DNA of 41,872 bases from JANPLD01 sp031426355 (GTDB taxonomy: Bacteria > Pseudomonadota > Alphaproteobacteria > Rickettsiales > UBA8987). Numbering within the stretch: position 1 is the first letter of the stretch; each line of letters begins with the position of its first letter. Location: assembly GCA_031426355.1 (NCBI GenBank), contig JANPLD010000023.1, positions 1 through 41,872 on the forward strand. The letters are read 5' to 3'. The position numbers and the translations under genes are program-made. Under the pieces are notes generated by a model that ran no database searches, had not been told where the DNA came from, and saw nothing but the letters and a program-made list of their open reading frames with translations. This document shows, in pieces, positions 33,381-41,872 of the stretch.

Positions 33381-33552
33381 TATTGTCACTGATTATTATC
33401 ATATAGCCTATATTTATAACAGCGAAGCTGTGTTGCAAAGATTCATAGGAAAAAATAAATTTTCATTAGAAAAATTCACTTTCCCGCATATAGATTGAAG
33501 CCGTGATGCAAGCAGTTACAATGGGTTTCCAAATTTCTAACAATATTTAACC

Positions 33553-34809
33553 TTGTCTAAAACCAATAAAATAGCTGTTCTTGATATCGCCAGTCGCAAA
33601 GTTGTGTGCGTAATTGCCTCGATAAATGGCGATAATAAGCCAAAATTGCTTGGTTTCGGGCATCAGGTTTCTGAAGGTGTAAAAGCCGGTATCATCATTG
33701 ATATTAAAAAAGCTGAGCGTGCAATTTTAGCGGCGCTTAATGCAGCTGAGAAAATGGCGGGTGAAACCATTGATGAAGCTTATGTTAATATTTCAGGCAG
33801 CTCGCTTACTTCTAACCATATAAATATTGAAACGAAGATATCCGGGCATGAAGTTACTTATAAAGATATCGACCTGATGATAAATAAGGGTAATGAACTT
33901 TTCGAGAATTCTGAGGTTGAAATAATACAGTCAGTTCCACTTGGTTATAAAATTGATGATTCGGAAGGGATAAAAGACCCTATAGGGATGTTTGGGCAGA
34001 TAATATCCACGAACCTTCATGTTGTTACTGCTTCAAAAACTTCAGTGAAGAATATCAAAAATTGTCTGGCGAAATGTCATTTGAATGTAAAAGATTTTAT
34101 TGCTTCTTCTTACGCGTCCGGCCTCGCGTGCCTGAGTGATGATGAGATGGATATTGGCGTTACCATGCTTGATATTGGTGCTGGCAATACTTCGATATCG
34201 ATATTTTCCGAAGGTTACCCGGTTTATTTCAGCTCGGTTCCGGTTGGTGGACTTCATATAACGCGTGATATTGCGCTCGGGCTTTCGGTAAGCATTACAT
34301 ATGCAGAAAGGCTTAAAGTTATTCATGGTTCGGCAATATCGACTGATAGCGATGATCTGGATAGGATAGAGCTTAATGATGATGAGAATAATTCCGGCGC
34401 TAATAAATCCATCACCAAGGCAGAGCTTACATCTATAATAAAGCCACGTGTTGAAGAGATATTAGAGCTTGCAAAAAGTAATCTGGAAAAAAGCGGTTTA
34501 TATGGAATTTCAGGTAATAAGGTTATTATAACTGGCGGTTCTTCGCAGTTACAGGGTATGAGGGAGATAGGGAGCTATGTATTCAATAAACATGTTCGTA
34601 TAGGCAGACCTGCTGAAATGCACGGTGTTCCTGAATCTGCCAAAGGCCCGTCATTCTCGACGGCTATAGGAATGCTTTTATATGCGGCTAACCAGAAAGA
34701 GCGTAGCGAGGCTAAAACCAAGTTCAACCCTATAGATATGGTGTCGCAATCCCCTAAAAAATCAGGTAAATCATGGAAGATAGTTGATTGGTTTAAGAGA
34801 AACTTCTAA
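33553..34809 (+). CDS. ftsA: Cell division protein FtsA
   Basis: An actin-fold protein that tethers FtsZ to the membrane. The TTG at 33553 gives MSKTNKIAVLDIASRKVVCVIA, the expected phosphate-1 strand. Further motifs: VNISGSSLTSNHI (1C domain), VTMLDIGAGNTSISIF (phosphate 2), VPVGGLHITRDIALGL, and VIITGGSSQLQGM (adenosine). The C-terminal amphipathic helix WKIVDWFKRNF is the membrane-targeting sequence. 418 residues is normal. ftsQ and ftsZ are not next to it; the accessory gene upstream may have separated it from its original neighbours. Confidence 0.96.
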   Translation: MSKTNKIAVLDIASRKVVCVIASINGDNKPKLLGFGHQVSEGVKAGIIIDIKKAERAILAALNAAEKMAGETIDEAYVNISGSSLTSNHINIETKISGHEVTYKDIDLMINKGNELFENSEVEIIQSVPLGYKIDDSEGIKDPIGMFGQIISTNLHVVTASKTSVKNIKNCLAKCHLNVKDFIASSYASGLACLSDDEMDIGVTMLDIGAGNTSISIFSEGYPVYFSSVPVGGLHITRDIALGLSVSITYAERLKVIHGSAISTDSDDLDRIELNDDENNSGANKSITKAELTSIIKPRVEEILELAKSNLEKSGLYGISGNKVIITGGSSQLQGMREIGSYVFNKHVRIGRPAEMHGVPESAKGPSFSTAIGMLLYAANQKERSEAKTKFNPIDMVSQSPKKSGKSWKIVDWFKRNF

Positions 34810-34880
34810 TTAGTTGTAAGAGTTTAGAGTAGAGAGTTTAGTTTTATTCCTTAACTCTAATTTTCTTAATTCTTAACTCT

Positions 34881-35618
34881 ATGAAACGCTTTAAAATCAC
34901 AATCGAATATTTCGGTAAGGGCCTTGTCGGCTGGCAAGCGCAGGAAAAAGGTGTTTCTGTGCAGGGTATATTACAGGAAGCCATATATAAGCTCTCTCAG
35001 GAAACCCCACAGATAGTTGCGGCGGGGCGTACAGATGCAGGGGTTCACGCTTATGGGCAGGTCGCACATTTTGATCTGGAGAAGGATCTTACCGTATTTA
35101 ATGTTCAGCAGGGGTTGAACAGTTATTTATGTGATAGTCAGGTTTCAGTAGTTTTGGCTGAGGAAGTGGACGAGAATTTCAGCGCAAGGTTCTCGGCGGA
35201 GAAAAGATATTACAAATATATAATACTTAACCGTAGAACACCTAGCGCTTTGGAGCGCGACAGGGCGTGGCATGTTCCTAAAATTCTTGATGTTGAATTG
35301 ATGAGAGAAGGTAGCCAATATCTTATTGGAAAGCATGATTTTACCAGTTTCAGGGCCTCTGAATGCCAAGCAAAAAATCCGATTCGCAGCATAGATGAAT
35401 TAAAAATAACGAAAGTTGGGGACTTCATTAATATCGAGGTTTCTGCAAAATCTTTCCTGCATCATCAGATAAGGAACATCACCGGAACATTAAAACAGGT
35501 TGGTGAAGGTAAAATAAAACCCGAACAGATAAAAGATATACTGCTCGCCAAAGACCGTGCAGCCGCTGGGGAGACTGCTCCCGCGTATGGTTTATATTTT
35601 ATGAAGGTTGATTATTGA
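34881..35618 (+). CDS. truA: tRNA pseudouridine synthase A
   Basis: Forms pseudouridine at positions 38-40 of tRNAs. The N-terminus MKRFKITIEYFGKGLVGWQ is typical; the catalytic aspartate is in AAGRTDAGVHAYGQVAHFD; KRYYKYIILNRRTPSALERDR and FLHHQIRNITGTLKQVGEG complete the signature. 245 residues is normal. The 71-nt gap after ftsA contains several short TTAACTCT/AGAGTTTA-type repeats that can fold back. Same strand as ftsA; convergent with coaE 2 nt away. Confidence 0.96.
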   Translation: MKRFKITIEYFGKGLVGWQAQEKGVSVQGILQEAIYKLSQETPQIVAAGRTDAGVHAYGQVAHFDLEKDLTVFNVQQGLNSYLCDSQVSVVLAEEVDENFSARFSAEKRYYKYIILNRRTPSALERDRAWHVPKILDVELMREGSQYLIGKHDFTSFRASECQAKNPIRSIDELKITKVGDFINIEVSAKSFLHHQIRNITGTLKQVGEGKIKPEQIKDILLAKDRAAAGETAPAYGLYFMKVDY

Positions 35619-35619
35619 A

Positions 35620-36279
35620 TCAGTCAGCCAGTAACTGCTTAAGCCTGAAAGCTAACGATTGTAGGCTGCCGGAATTATAAGTAAGGTCAGATCGTTTTAT
35701 TTTCTCATGAACAGGCATTTGTACCTTCAGGATATTATTATATTTTTCTTCGGTCATGCCTTGACGCTTAAATACACGTTGTTTCTGAATGATGGGATTG
35801 CAGAAAACCGTTAATACCAAATCACATTCCTGCTCCAGAATATTTTCAAACAACAGAGGGATCTCTAGTACTAAAATACCTTTGAAATGCTGGCGGTTTA
35901 AAAGTTTAATCAGGTCTGCCCGTTGTTTTGCAAGTTCAGGATAAACGATCTCTTCGAGCTGTTTTTTCTTTTTAGGGTCTTTGAAAACTATTTTCCCTAG
36001 TTTCTGGCGGTCAATGTAATCTGATTTGCAGATGCCGTCATGAAGACGGCATGACACCTGAGACAGATCGTTGTTCCGTGGAGTCGCCCCGTCGAATGAC
36101 GGGGTCTTAATTTCGTTGCCAAATATATCAATTAGTTTTCTGGCAAAAATTTTATCTGCATATAAATTATGCACCATTTTATCCGAGGAGAGGATTTTTA
36201 TCCCTCTTAAACGTGCGAGTTTTTTGCAGAAATGGGATTTTCCTGAACCTATTGAGCCTGTAACGCCAAGGATTAGCAT
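35620..36279 (-). CDS. coaE: Dephospho-CoA kinase with an in-frame inserted segment
   Basis: The last enzyme of coenzyme A synthesis. The ATG at 36279 (MLILGVTGSIGSGKSHFCKK) places the P-loop at the N-terminus as in all CoaE; the longer open frame to 36378 lies inside lpxC and is not family-like. LEIPLLFEN carries the CoA-site motif and VLTVFCNPIIQKQRV the lid region. Between residues ~58 and 84, just before the conserved YIDRQKLGKIVF, is an extra ~25-residue segment (TPSFDGATPRNNDLSQVSCR...) that relatives lack; it is encoded by a palindromic repeat. The core motifs are intact, so the enzyme is probably active. Confidence 0.93.
   Translation of the reverse strand: MLILGVTGSIGSGKSHFCKKLARLRGIKILSSDKMVHNLYADKIFARKLIDIFGNEIKTPSFDGATPRNNDLSQVSCRLHDGICKSDYIDRQKLGKIVFKDPKKKKQLEEIVYPELAKQRADLIKLLNRQHFKGILVLEIPLLFENILEQECDLVLTVFCNPIIQKQRVFKRQGMTEEKYNNILKVQMPVHEKIKRSDLTYNSGSLQSLAFRLKQLLAD
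36031..36105 (-). repeat. Palindromic element inserted in frame in coaE (RPE-like)
   Basis: About 75 bp (25 codons) with two hairpins: ATGCCGTC/GACGGCAT (36032-36052) and CCCCGTC/GACGGGG (36087-36104). It is more GC-rich than the gene around it and encodes residues 59-83 without breaking the frame. This is the pattern described for Rickettsia palindromic elements, which insert within essential genes. Whether it belongs to a known RPE family needs a search. Confidence 0.7.
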
Positions 36280-36295
36280 TGTGTGGGAGAGTAAA

Positions 36296-37156
36296 TTAAA
36301 CGATCTCGTAAGCCTGTCTGTCGGCAAATAATCTCCGGAGGAGCTGGTTGTTGAGGCCGTGGCCGGTTTTGTAGGCACGGAAGGCGCCGGTAATTCTTTT
36401 GCCGGCTAAGTAGAAATCACCTACGCAATCAAGTATTTTATGCCTTACGAATTCATCAGCGAATCTCAGGCCTTCTTTATTAAGAATTTTATCTTCTTTG
36501 ATAACTATAGCATTTTCAAGAGAGCCGCCGCGAGCTAGGCCTTGCGAGCGCATATAGTCAACTTCATGGGCGAAGCCGAAAGTGCGGGCTTGGGAGAAAT
36601 CTTTTACAAAGCCTTCCTCACCATTTTCAAAATGGGATTTCTGGTTGGCAATAGCTTTGTTGGCAAAATCAATTTCCAGATCAATTGAGAAATTATCTGA
36701 AGGGGCAACTAAAGCATATTTGTCATTATCCCTGACCTCTATCTCTTTATTCACCTTGATGATTTTACGGTTGGCAGACTGGTTATAGATACCCATTGCT
36801 TCGATCATCCTGACGAATGGTTCAGAGCTGCCATCCATTATAGGAATCTCAGGGCCGGTAATATCAATGAGGGCGTTATCTATGCCGCAACCCCACAGGG
36901 CTGCCATTAAATGTTCAACGGTAGAGACCATTGTTCCTTCATCATTGGAAATAGCTGTGCCAAGCTGGGTTTTGGTAACGTTGCGGTAATCTGCGCGAAC
37001 TATATTGTTGAAGCCTTTAACGTCGCTTCTGCGGAATACTATGCCATAATCTTCAGGGGCTGGCACTATTTTGAGAATAACTTTATCGCCACTATGAAGG
37101 CCTATGCCTTTAGTGCTTACAGTATCTTTAATAGTTTTTTGCTTAACTGCTGTCAT
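36296..37156 (-). CDS. lpxC: UDP-3-O-acyl-N-acetylglucosamine deacetylase LpxC
   Basis: The zinc enzyme committing to lipid A synthesis. QKTIKDTVSTKGIGLHSG at the N-terminus; zinc-binding histidine in STVEHLMAALWG; IPIMDGSSEPFV; the HKxxDxxGD-type zinc motif VRHKILDCVGDFYLAG; and the catalytic histidine in YKTGHGLNNQLLR. 286 residues is normal for alphaproteobacteria. It lies 16 nt upstream of coaE on the same strand, so the two are probably co-transcribed. Divergent from the MoeB/ThiF-like gene. Confidence 0.97.
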   Translation of the reverse strand: MTAVKQKTIKDTVSTKGIGLHSGDKVILKIVPAPEDYGIVFRRSDVKGFNNIVRADYRNVTKTQLGTAISNDEGTMVSTVEHLMAALWGCGIDNALIDITGPEIPIMDGSSEPFVRMIEAMGIYNQSANRKIIKVNKEIEVRDNDKYALVAPSDNFSIDLEIDFANKAIANQKSHFENGEEGFVKDFSQARTFGFAHEVDYMRSQGLARGGSLENAIVIKEDKILNKEGLRFADEFVRHKILDCVGDFYLAGKRITGAFRAYKTGHGLNNQLLRRLFADRQAYEIV

Positions 37157-37314
37157 TCTTGCTAATTAGGGTTTGACCAGTATATCAGAGAATCTTGAAT
37201 TTACTTATAATTTGGGCATCTTATAACCTATTTTAAAGTATATTTCATCATAAATATTTAGTTTTGTTGCGGTTTTGCAACCAAAATGCAAATAAAACAG
37301 TAACATAGGCCACT

Positions 37315-38079
37315 ATGGATCATAAAGACAAAATTCGTTACGCCCGCCATATTATTATACCTCAAATAGGCGCGCGTGGCCAGGAAAAGCTAATGAAATC
37401 AAAGGTTTTTGTCTTAGGGGCAGGGGGGCTTGGAAGCCCGGCACTGTTTTATCTGGCAGCAAGTGGTGTAGGGTGTAAAGCTCAAGGTGGATATATTAAA
37501 CTGTGTGATAATGATACGGTTGAAATAACTAACCTGCAAAGGCAAATTATCCATGAAACCTCTGATATTGGGCGAAATAAGGCTGAAAGTGCCAAAGATA
37601 GTATTGCTGACCTGAACTCCGATATTAATGTCAGAGTTATGAAAGAGAGGATAAATAAAGAAAATATAATTGAATCGATTAAAGATTGCGACTTGGTGAT
37701 TGATGGTTCAGATAATTATGAGACCAGATTTCTGGTAAATGATGCCTGTATTGAGTTAAAAATACCTCTGATTTCAGCTGCTATTTTAAAGTTTGAAGGA
37801 CAGATAGCTGCTTTCCGTCCATATCTCTCGGAAGATAGCCCATGTTACAGATGTTTGTATGAAGACGTTCCTCCGGAAGGGACTATGCCGAATTGTTCAA
37901 CAAATGGGATTGTTTCACCTGTTGCGGGTATAATGGGTTCCATGCAGGCGCTTTATGCGATAAATATTATCACAGGTAATGATGAAGGGCTAGATGGTTT
38001 CCTGACTGTTTTTGACAGCAGGAAAAATGAGTTCAGGAAGGTGAAGTTAGTAAAAGAGAAGGGGTGCGGTTGTAATTAA
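37315..38079 (+). CDS. MoeB/ThiF/HesA-family adenylyltransferase
   Basis: An E1-like enzyme of 254 residues that adenylates the C-terminus of a small sulfur carrier (MoaD or ThiS). Motifs: RYARHIIIPQIGARGQEKL, the nucleotide loop VLGAGGLGSPALFYLAASG, LCDNDTVEITNLQRQI, DGSDNYETRFLVND, and the zinc cysteines in CYRCLYED and KGCGCN. Between ASGVG and the DxD strand there is a short extra CKAQGG segment. There is no rhodanese domain. Neither moaD, thiS nor other pathway genes adjoin, so the partner is open. A hairpin GTTGC/GCAAC flanked by T and A runs lies about 30 nt upstream. Confidence 0.88.
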   Translation: MDHKDKIRYARHIIIPQIGARGQEKLMKSKVFVLGAGGLGSPALFYLAASGVGCKAQGGYIKLCDNDTVEITNLQRQIIHETSDIGRNKAESAKDSIADLNSDINVRVMKERINKENIIESIKDCDLVIDGSDNYETRFLVNDACIELKIPLISAAILKFEGQIAAFRPYLSEDSPCYRCLYEDVPPEGTMPNCSTNGIVSPVAGIMGSMQALYAINIITGNDEGLDGFLTVFDSRKNEFRKVKLVKEKGCGCN

Positions 38080-38759
38080 TTCAGCCTTTGGTTCTGTTGA
38101 TCTTTTGAACTTCGGGATTTTAAAGGGGATAATGGGGTGTCAAAGCCTTTCATTTCATCACCCGGTAGAAATTCAACTTTAACACGGCCTTTCTCAGTTG
38201 ATTGGGGAATGCCTATTTCATCAAAAGCCTGTCCTAAAAAGCCCTCATTTTTTGAGGTTGCATCAGGGTCAGTTGAAGGGGGTATATTGCTTGTTTGTGT
38301 TGCGCCACCAGAAATCGCGGTCTGGCCGCTTTTAAGGTCGTATACAAATTTACTTCCCTGAAGAGTATTGCCATTTTCTTTCAGGTAAACATTTTCGTAC
38401 ATTTCTATTCTGCCTGCGACCACATCATAGATAGCTTTGTTCGAGCGGGCTTCCCTGTTTGGTGAGTTAAGAAAAACCTTTCCGAAAGCTTCGATACGTT
38501 TGAATTTATTCTTGGTGGCATTCTTCTGGCGTTCGGAATAAACTTTCATTTCATTGGCTTTCATGGTCATGTCACCCTGCTTCACAACAACATTATCAGT
38601 AAAAGTTGCAATGTTGTTCGAGGTGCTTATGGAAAGTGATTCTGATTTGATATTGATCGGTTTATCAGCATTTTTTTCGAGTGCCTTGTCTACATCATTT
38701 TGCGCAAATGAATCAGAGGCAAACAAAAGCATACATGTAATTGCAAAGAGTTTTTTCAT
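38076..38759 (-). CDS. lptA: LPS-transport periplasmic protein LptA
   Basis: A 227-residue periplasmic protein with a signal peptide (MKKLFAITCMLLFASDSFAQ). The OstA/LptA domain is visible: KPINIKSESLSISTSNNIATF, VVVKQGDMTMKANEMKVY, RIEAFGKVFLNSPNREARSN, and YENVYLKENGNTLQG. LptA forms the beta-jellyroll bridge carrying LPS across the periplasm. It overlaps lptC by 4 nt and the MoeB-like gene by 4 nt at the 3' end. The C-terminal 60 residues are polar and probably disordered. Confidence 0.92.
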   Translation of the reverse strand: MKKLFAITCMLLFASDSFAQNDVDKALEKNADKPINIKSESLSISTSNNIATFTDNVVVKQGDMTMKANEMKVYSERQKNATKNKFKRIEAFGKVFLNSPNREARSNKAIYDVVAGRIEMYENVYLKENGNTLQGSKFVYDLKSGQTAISGGATQTSNIPPSTDPDATSKNEGFLGQAFDEIGIPQSTEKGRVKVEFLPGDEMKGFDTPLSPLKSRSSKDQQNQRLN

Positions 38760-39475
38760 TTTTCAACTTCGTTGTTTTTATTGTTAACTATGGCATTAAG
38801 TTCAACGCCGCCATAGAATTTTATCTCATCGCCGGAATTTGTTATGATAAAACCTTGTGAGGTTATATCGCCCATAGCTCCTGTAACGTCAACGCGCTCA
38901 CCGCCGGTGATAAGGTTTTCATCAAGGTTCACATAAGCGGAATTTGTTAAAATGTTATAGCCATTTCCGGTCACAACTTTTACGCCTTGAGATAGGGTGA
39001 GTTCTTTTTTATTGAGGAAATAATCGCCCTGCTGAGATGATAAATTCACTTTTGATTTATCCTGCAATTCAATTTCAGCGCCTATGTCTATCAGGACTAT
39101 TTTTTCAGAGCTGACGCTTACGCTACTTTTGGCGGTAATATTATAAGGCCTTTTATTACTGTCCTCTCCGAAGAATTTAGGTGATATCATTACGGGGATA
39201 AGATCAGTAGGGGTAGATTCATCATCTTTTTTATCGCTATTACCTTCAAAATTTATTTTGAAACCCTGAAAGTTTTTCAGGAAAAGAGGTAGGGCAAGGA
39301 ACAATACCAGCAATAAAAGAATGAGTCTTAATATAGAAGATTTCCAGCGCGCAACTTTTTTTGAGTGCAGTTCAGCCCTGCTTGTTTCACCGGGTTCAAT
39401 GAACCTATCCATGCGCTTTTTTTTCAAATAACGCGCATAGCCGATATTAACATTCTTTGATATTTTATTGATCAC
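38756..39475 (-). CDS. lptC: LPS export protein LptC
   Basis: A 239-residue bitopic protein: basic N-terminus with one membrane segment (about residues 47-66, ILRLILLLLVLFLALPLFL), then a periplasmic LptC domain (YNITAKSSVSVSSEKIVL, QGDYFLNKKELTLSQGVKV, INGYNILTNSA-like, GAMGDITSQGFII). LptC receives LPS from LptBFG and passes it to LptA. It overlaps lptA by 4 nt and follows kdsD by 14 nt, so kdsD-lptC-lptA form an operon, a classic Gram-negative arrangement. Confidence 0.9.
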   Translation of the reverse strand: MINKISKNVNIGYARYLKKKRMDRFIEPGETSRAELHSKKVARWKSSILRLILLLLVLFLALPLFLKNFQGFKINFEGNSDKKDDESTPTDLIPVMISPKFFGEDSNKRPYNITAKSSVSVSSEKIVLIDIGAEIELQDKSKVNLSSQQGDYFLNKKELTLSQGVKVVTGNGYNILTNSAYVNLDENLITGGERVDVTGAMGDITSQGFIITNSGDEIKFYGGVELNAIVNNKNNEVEK

Positions 39476-39489
39476 AATTTTTAGAATAA

Positions 39490-40440
39490 CTAAATTCCGG
39501 CAGAAAGAAGATGGTGAATATGCAGAACCCCTACAAGTTTTTCACTATCATCAACCACGAGCAATGATGTTATCGAATTTTTGTTCATAATGGCAAGAGC
39601 TTCCACAGCAAGGGCGCTCTGCCTGATCGATTTAGGGTTTTTATGTAGTAAATCGGCTGCTGTTTTGTTGATTATATTCTCACCCATATGCCTTCTAAGA
39701 TCACCATCAGTGATTATGCCGGTTGGTTTACCTTTTTCGCTGATCGAAATGGCGCAGCCGAGGCTTTTTCTAGTAATTGCGAGGATAACCTCACTCATTT
39801 TATCAGTTTCCTTAATAATGGGCAGCATATCACCTTTTGCCATTATGTTCGCCACCGTAATGAACTGGCTGCCAAGCTTACCTCCCGGGTGGAATACGCC
39901 GAAATTTTCATTACTGAAACCCTTTTTCTCCATAACGCTCATTGCTAACGCGTCACCCCATGCAAGCATCATGGTGGTTGAGGTTGTTGGGGCTGCAACA
40001 GGCGAGGCTTCATCAATATCAGGCAGGGTAAAGGCAATATCTGCTGATTCAACCAGCATTGAAGTTTTTCTGCGGACTATTGCGATTATCGGGATGGAAA
40101 ATCTTTTACAGTAAAATATTATGTCGCGAAGTTCTGCTGTTTCGCCGGAATTTGAGAGGAGAACCGCAATATCATTTGCAGTTATCATGCCAAGGTCACC
40201 ATGGCTTGCTTCGGCGGGGTGAACGAATATTGCAGGGGTTCCCGTGGAGGCGAAAGTTGCGGCAATCTTTGTTGCGATATGGCCGCTTTTGCCCATTCCG
40301 CTTAATACTAATTTACCTTTACAGCCTGTTATAAGCGCAACTGCTTTGACGAATCTTTCATCAAGAGCGTTCTCAAGGGCTCTCAATCCTTCGATCTCTT
40401 TTTCAATTACGAACCTTGCTGTTTTGATCTCAGGGGACAT
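39490..40440 (-). CDS. kdsD: Arabinose-5-phosphate isomerase KdsD
   Basis: Makes arabinose 5-phosphate for Kdo synthesis. The N-terminal SIS domain shows GKLVLSGMGKSGHIATKIAATFASTG, the HPAEASHGDLG loop, LLSNSGETAEL and PVAAPTTSTTMMLAWGDALA. Two CBS domains follow (about residues 205-316, ending HIHHLLSAGI). 316 residues is normal. It heads the lptC-lptA operon. Kdo serves both lipid A core and the KpsC-type transferase encoded at 23635. Confidence 0.96.
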   Translation of the reverse strand: MSPEIKTARFVIEKEIEGLRALENALDERFVKAVALITGCKGKLVLSGMGKSGHIATKIAATFASTGTPAIFVHPAEASHGDLGMITANDIAVLLSNSGETAELRDIIFYCKRFSIPIIAIVRRKTSMLVESADIAFTLPDIDEASPVAAPTTSTTMMLAWGDALAMSVMEKKGFSNENFGVFHPGGKLGSQFITVANIMAKGDMLPIIKETDKMSEVILAITRKSLGCAISISEKGKPTGIITDGDLRRHMGENIINKTAADLLHKNPKSIRQSALAVEALAIMNKNSITSLLVVDDSEKLVGVLHIHHLLSAGI

Positions 40441-40462
40441 ATTTATTATATTTGATTTTTGC

Positions 40463-40915
40463 TTAAGCAGCTTCTTCCCAGCCGCCTTTTTCGTTTTGTT
40501 TAAAATATTTCAGTTCGTTGGTATCATCGCTTTTAAGCTTTTTCCAGAGATCGCGTGCAGATTGCGTTTCTGACATGTCTGCCTGATTGAATATCATTAA
40601 GGTCTTTTCAAAATCCTTATAATTATCATCTGAAATAACGCCGATATGTACGAGGAATTTTGCGTTATTAGGGTTATCATTGGTGGGGGTCAGGAATATA
40701 GGCTGCTGCTCTTTAAAATCTTCAGCTTCAGTGCCGTGGGGGATGAATCTTGTACCCCCGACACTCCAGAGCGCTTCATCAAGGTTTTTAAGAAGTTTTT
40801 TATCTTTGCACAAAACTATTGCTCTGCCATTTGCAGATAATATTTTTTCCAGAAGAACAGGCAAGGCCTCTTCCACCGGGGTTTTGCTCAATTGATAAAA
40901 ATTAATGACTGACAT
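40463..40915 (-). CDS. holC: DNA polymerase III chi subunit
   Basis: A 150-residue HolC, linking the clamp loader to SSB. The ATG at 40915 (MSVINFYQLSKTPVEEALP) is the family start; the open frame upstream lies within purB. LPVLLEKILSANGRAIVLCKD, LDEALWSVGGTRFIPHGTEA and QQPIFLTPTNDNPNNA match the conserved N-terminal half. The C-terminus is slightly extended with charged residues. One nucleotide separates it from the purB stop, so it is probably translated with purB. Confidence 0.88.
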   Translation of the reverse strand: MSVINFYQLSKTPVEEALPVLLEKILSANGRAIVLCKDKKLLKNLDEALWSVGGTRFIPHGTEAEDFKEQQPIFLTPTNDNPNNAKFLVHIGVISDDNYKDFEKTLMIFNQADMSETQSARDLWKKLKSDDTNELKYFKQNEKGGWEEAA

Positions 40916-40916
40916 A

Positions 40917-41872
40917 TTATTTAAATACCCTGTTAAAGATATAATCCACATTTTTAGTATGAAAGGAATCATCAAAGCAGCTTTCCAGTTCCTTCGAATT
41001 CATTTTTGAGGTTATTTCAGGGTCGGCTTTGAGGCAAGTTAAAAAATCTTCACCTTTTTCCCAAACTTTCATGGCGTTCCTTTGCACGAGCGCGTAAGCA
41101 TCTTCCCTCAAGCACCCTTTCTGGGTAAGCGCTAGAAGTATCCTTTGGGAATTATGAAGGCCGCCGAGTTTATCCATGTTGCGTTTCATGTTCTCAGGAT
41201 AGACCAGCAGGTTTTTTATCAATCCTTCAAGCCTGACAAGGGCAAAATCTAAAGTGACGGTCGCATCAGGTGCTATCATTCTTTCAACTGATGAATGTGA
41301 AATATCACGTTCATGCCAGAGCGCTACATTCTCAAGGGCGGGGGTTACATAGCCGCGAACTATGCGTGCGAGGCCTGTAAGGTTCTCACTCAATACCGGA
41401 TTCCTTTTATGTGGCATTGCTGAAGAGCCCTTCTGGCCTTTGGAGAAGAATTCCTCAGCTTCCAGAACCTCTGTTCTTTGCATATGGCGGATCTCGATAG
41501 CGATATTTTCAATGGAGCCAGCTATAACGCCAAGAATCGAAAAGAAGTGTGCGTGCCTGTCACGAGGTATCACCTGAGTTGATACAGGTTCAGCGGTTAA
41601 GCCTAATTTATCTGCGACATATTCTTCGATCTGCGGATCAATATTTGCGAAAGTGCCGACCGCGCCAGAGATAGCGCAAGTTGCGACATCTTCTACTGCA
41701 GCTTTTAGCCTGGTTTTATTCCTTTCAAACTCGGCATAGAACCTTGCCATTTTAAGGCCAAAAGTTACTGGTTCTGCATGGATACCGTGGCTTCTGCCGA
41801 TAGTTATCGTATATTTATGTTCTTCAGCTTTTATTTTCAGTGCGGCTAGAACTTTATCAATATCCTGTAATA
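40917..41872 (-). CDS. purB: Adenylosuccinate lyase, 5' end outside window
   Basis: The frame runs from the right window edge to 40917, so the N-terminal part is missing. The edge sequence already reads TIGRSHGIHAEPVTFGLK, the conserved block with the catalytic histidine, and continues through SGAVGTFANIDPQIEEYV, then GSSAMPHKRNPVLSENL, the fumarase/aspartase signature. The enzyme acts twice in purine synthesis, at SAICAR and adenylosuccinate. The Met at 41750 is internal. Followed by holC. Confidence 0.95.
   Translation of the reverse strand, partial: LQDIDKVLAALKIKAEEHKYTITIGRSHGIHAEPVTFGLKMARFYAEFERNKTRLKAAVEDVATCAISGAVGTFANIDPQIEEYVADKLGLTAEPVSTQVIPRDRHAHFFSILGVIAGSIENIAIEIRHMQRTEVLEAEEFFSKGQKGSSAMPHKRNPVLSENLTGLARIVRGYVTPALENVALWHERDISHSSVERMIAPDATVTLDFALVRLEGLIKNLLVYPENMKRNMDKLGGLHNSQRILLALTQKGCLREDAYALVQRNAMKVWEKGEDFLTCLKADPEITSKMNSKELESCFDDSFHTKNVDYIFNRVFK

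Noticed and set aside
34810..34880. Short direct and inverted TTAACTCT/AGAGTTTA repeats between ftsA and truA.
   Set aside because: Imperfect, low-complexity and only 71 nt; no T tract or convincing operator symmetry.
1..41872. CRISPR arrays and rRNA genes.
   Set aside because: No regularly spaced short repeats and no rRNA-like sequence were seen on reading the window; tRNA-Asp is the only tRNA I found.

Overview
The window is a chromosomal piece of an AT-rich (about 40% G+C by eye) alphaproteobacterium, most likely Rickettsiales-like but with more biosynthesis than classical Rickettsia. Support for this: TTAA-N7-TTAAC boxes of the CtrA type, a DUF2793-type tail protein, a palindromic repeat inserted in frame inside coaE (as in Rickettsia), and many rickettsial-type core genes. 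These sit beside arginine (argD, argF), proline (proA) and ornithine-decarboxylase genes that obligate endosymbionts usually lack. lpxC, lptA, lptC, kdsD and a KpsC-type Kdo transferase show a Gram-negative envelope with LPS and probably a Kdo-linked surface glycan. No other source than the sequence was used.

Layout. 1-5511: a flippase-like membrane protein (cut by the edge), queH, a secreted redoxin, then carB-greA on the minus strand. 5633-7510: an orphan chimera of a polymorphic-toxin-like N-terminus and a phage tail-fibre-like C-terminus. 7520-11944: ftsB-like, murU, amgK (minus) divergent from ftsK. 11945-12341: gene-free, with interspersed inverted repeats and a terminator. 12342-17121: dicarboxylate symporter, argD-argF, mnmA. 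17124-23524: core genes (DUF4139 protein, proA, plsC) interleaved with AT-rich accessory genes, including a 608-residue protein with a RelA/SpoT-like signature. 23635-27281: kpsC and an ornithine-decarboxylase-type gene behind a 400-nt structured leader.

27492-31469: tRNA-Asp(GTC) with a 3.9-kb integrative element in its 3' end. The element is bounded by an 11-bp direct repeat and carries a serine recombinase, a membrane protein, a higBA toxin-antitoxin pair, a truncated Rep-like gene and a small membrane protein. 31471-33329: a frameshifted large accessory gene with a clan-CD-protease-like His/Cys pair and 35-residue repeats. 33553-41872: core genes ftsA, truA, coaE, lpxC, moeB/thiF-like, lptA-lptC-kdsD, holC and purB (cut by the edge).

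The most interesting signals are these. Three unrelated accessory genes share a CtrA-like box 35-42 nt before their first ATG, suggesting a co-regulated set of effector-like proteins. Two of the three carry a single-base frameshift near the N-terminus. The recombinase reading frame crosses the attachment core, so excision should add 26 residues to its C-terminus. CoaE carries an in-frame palindromic insertion. The toxin/tail chimera and the structured leader of the decarboxylase gene are also worth checking.
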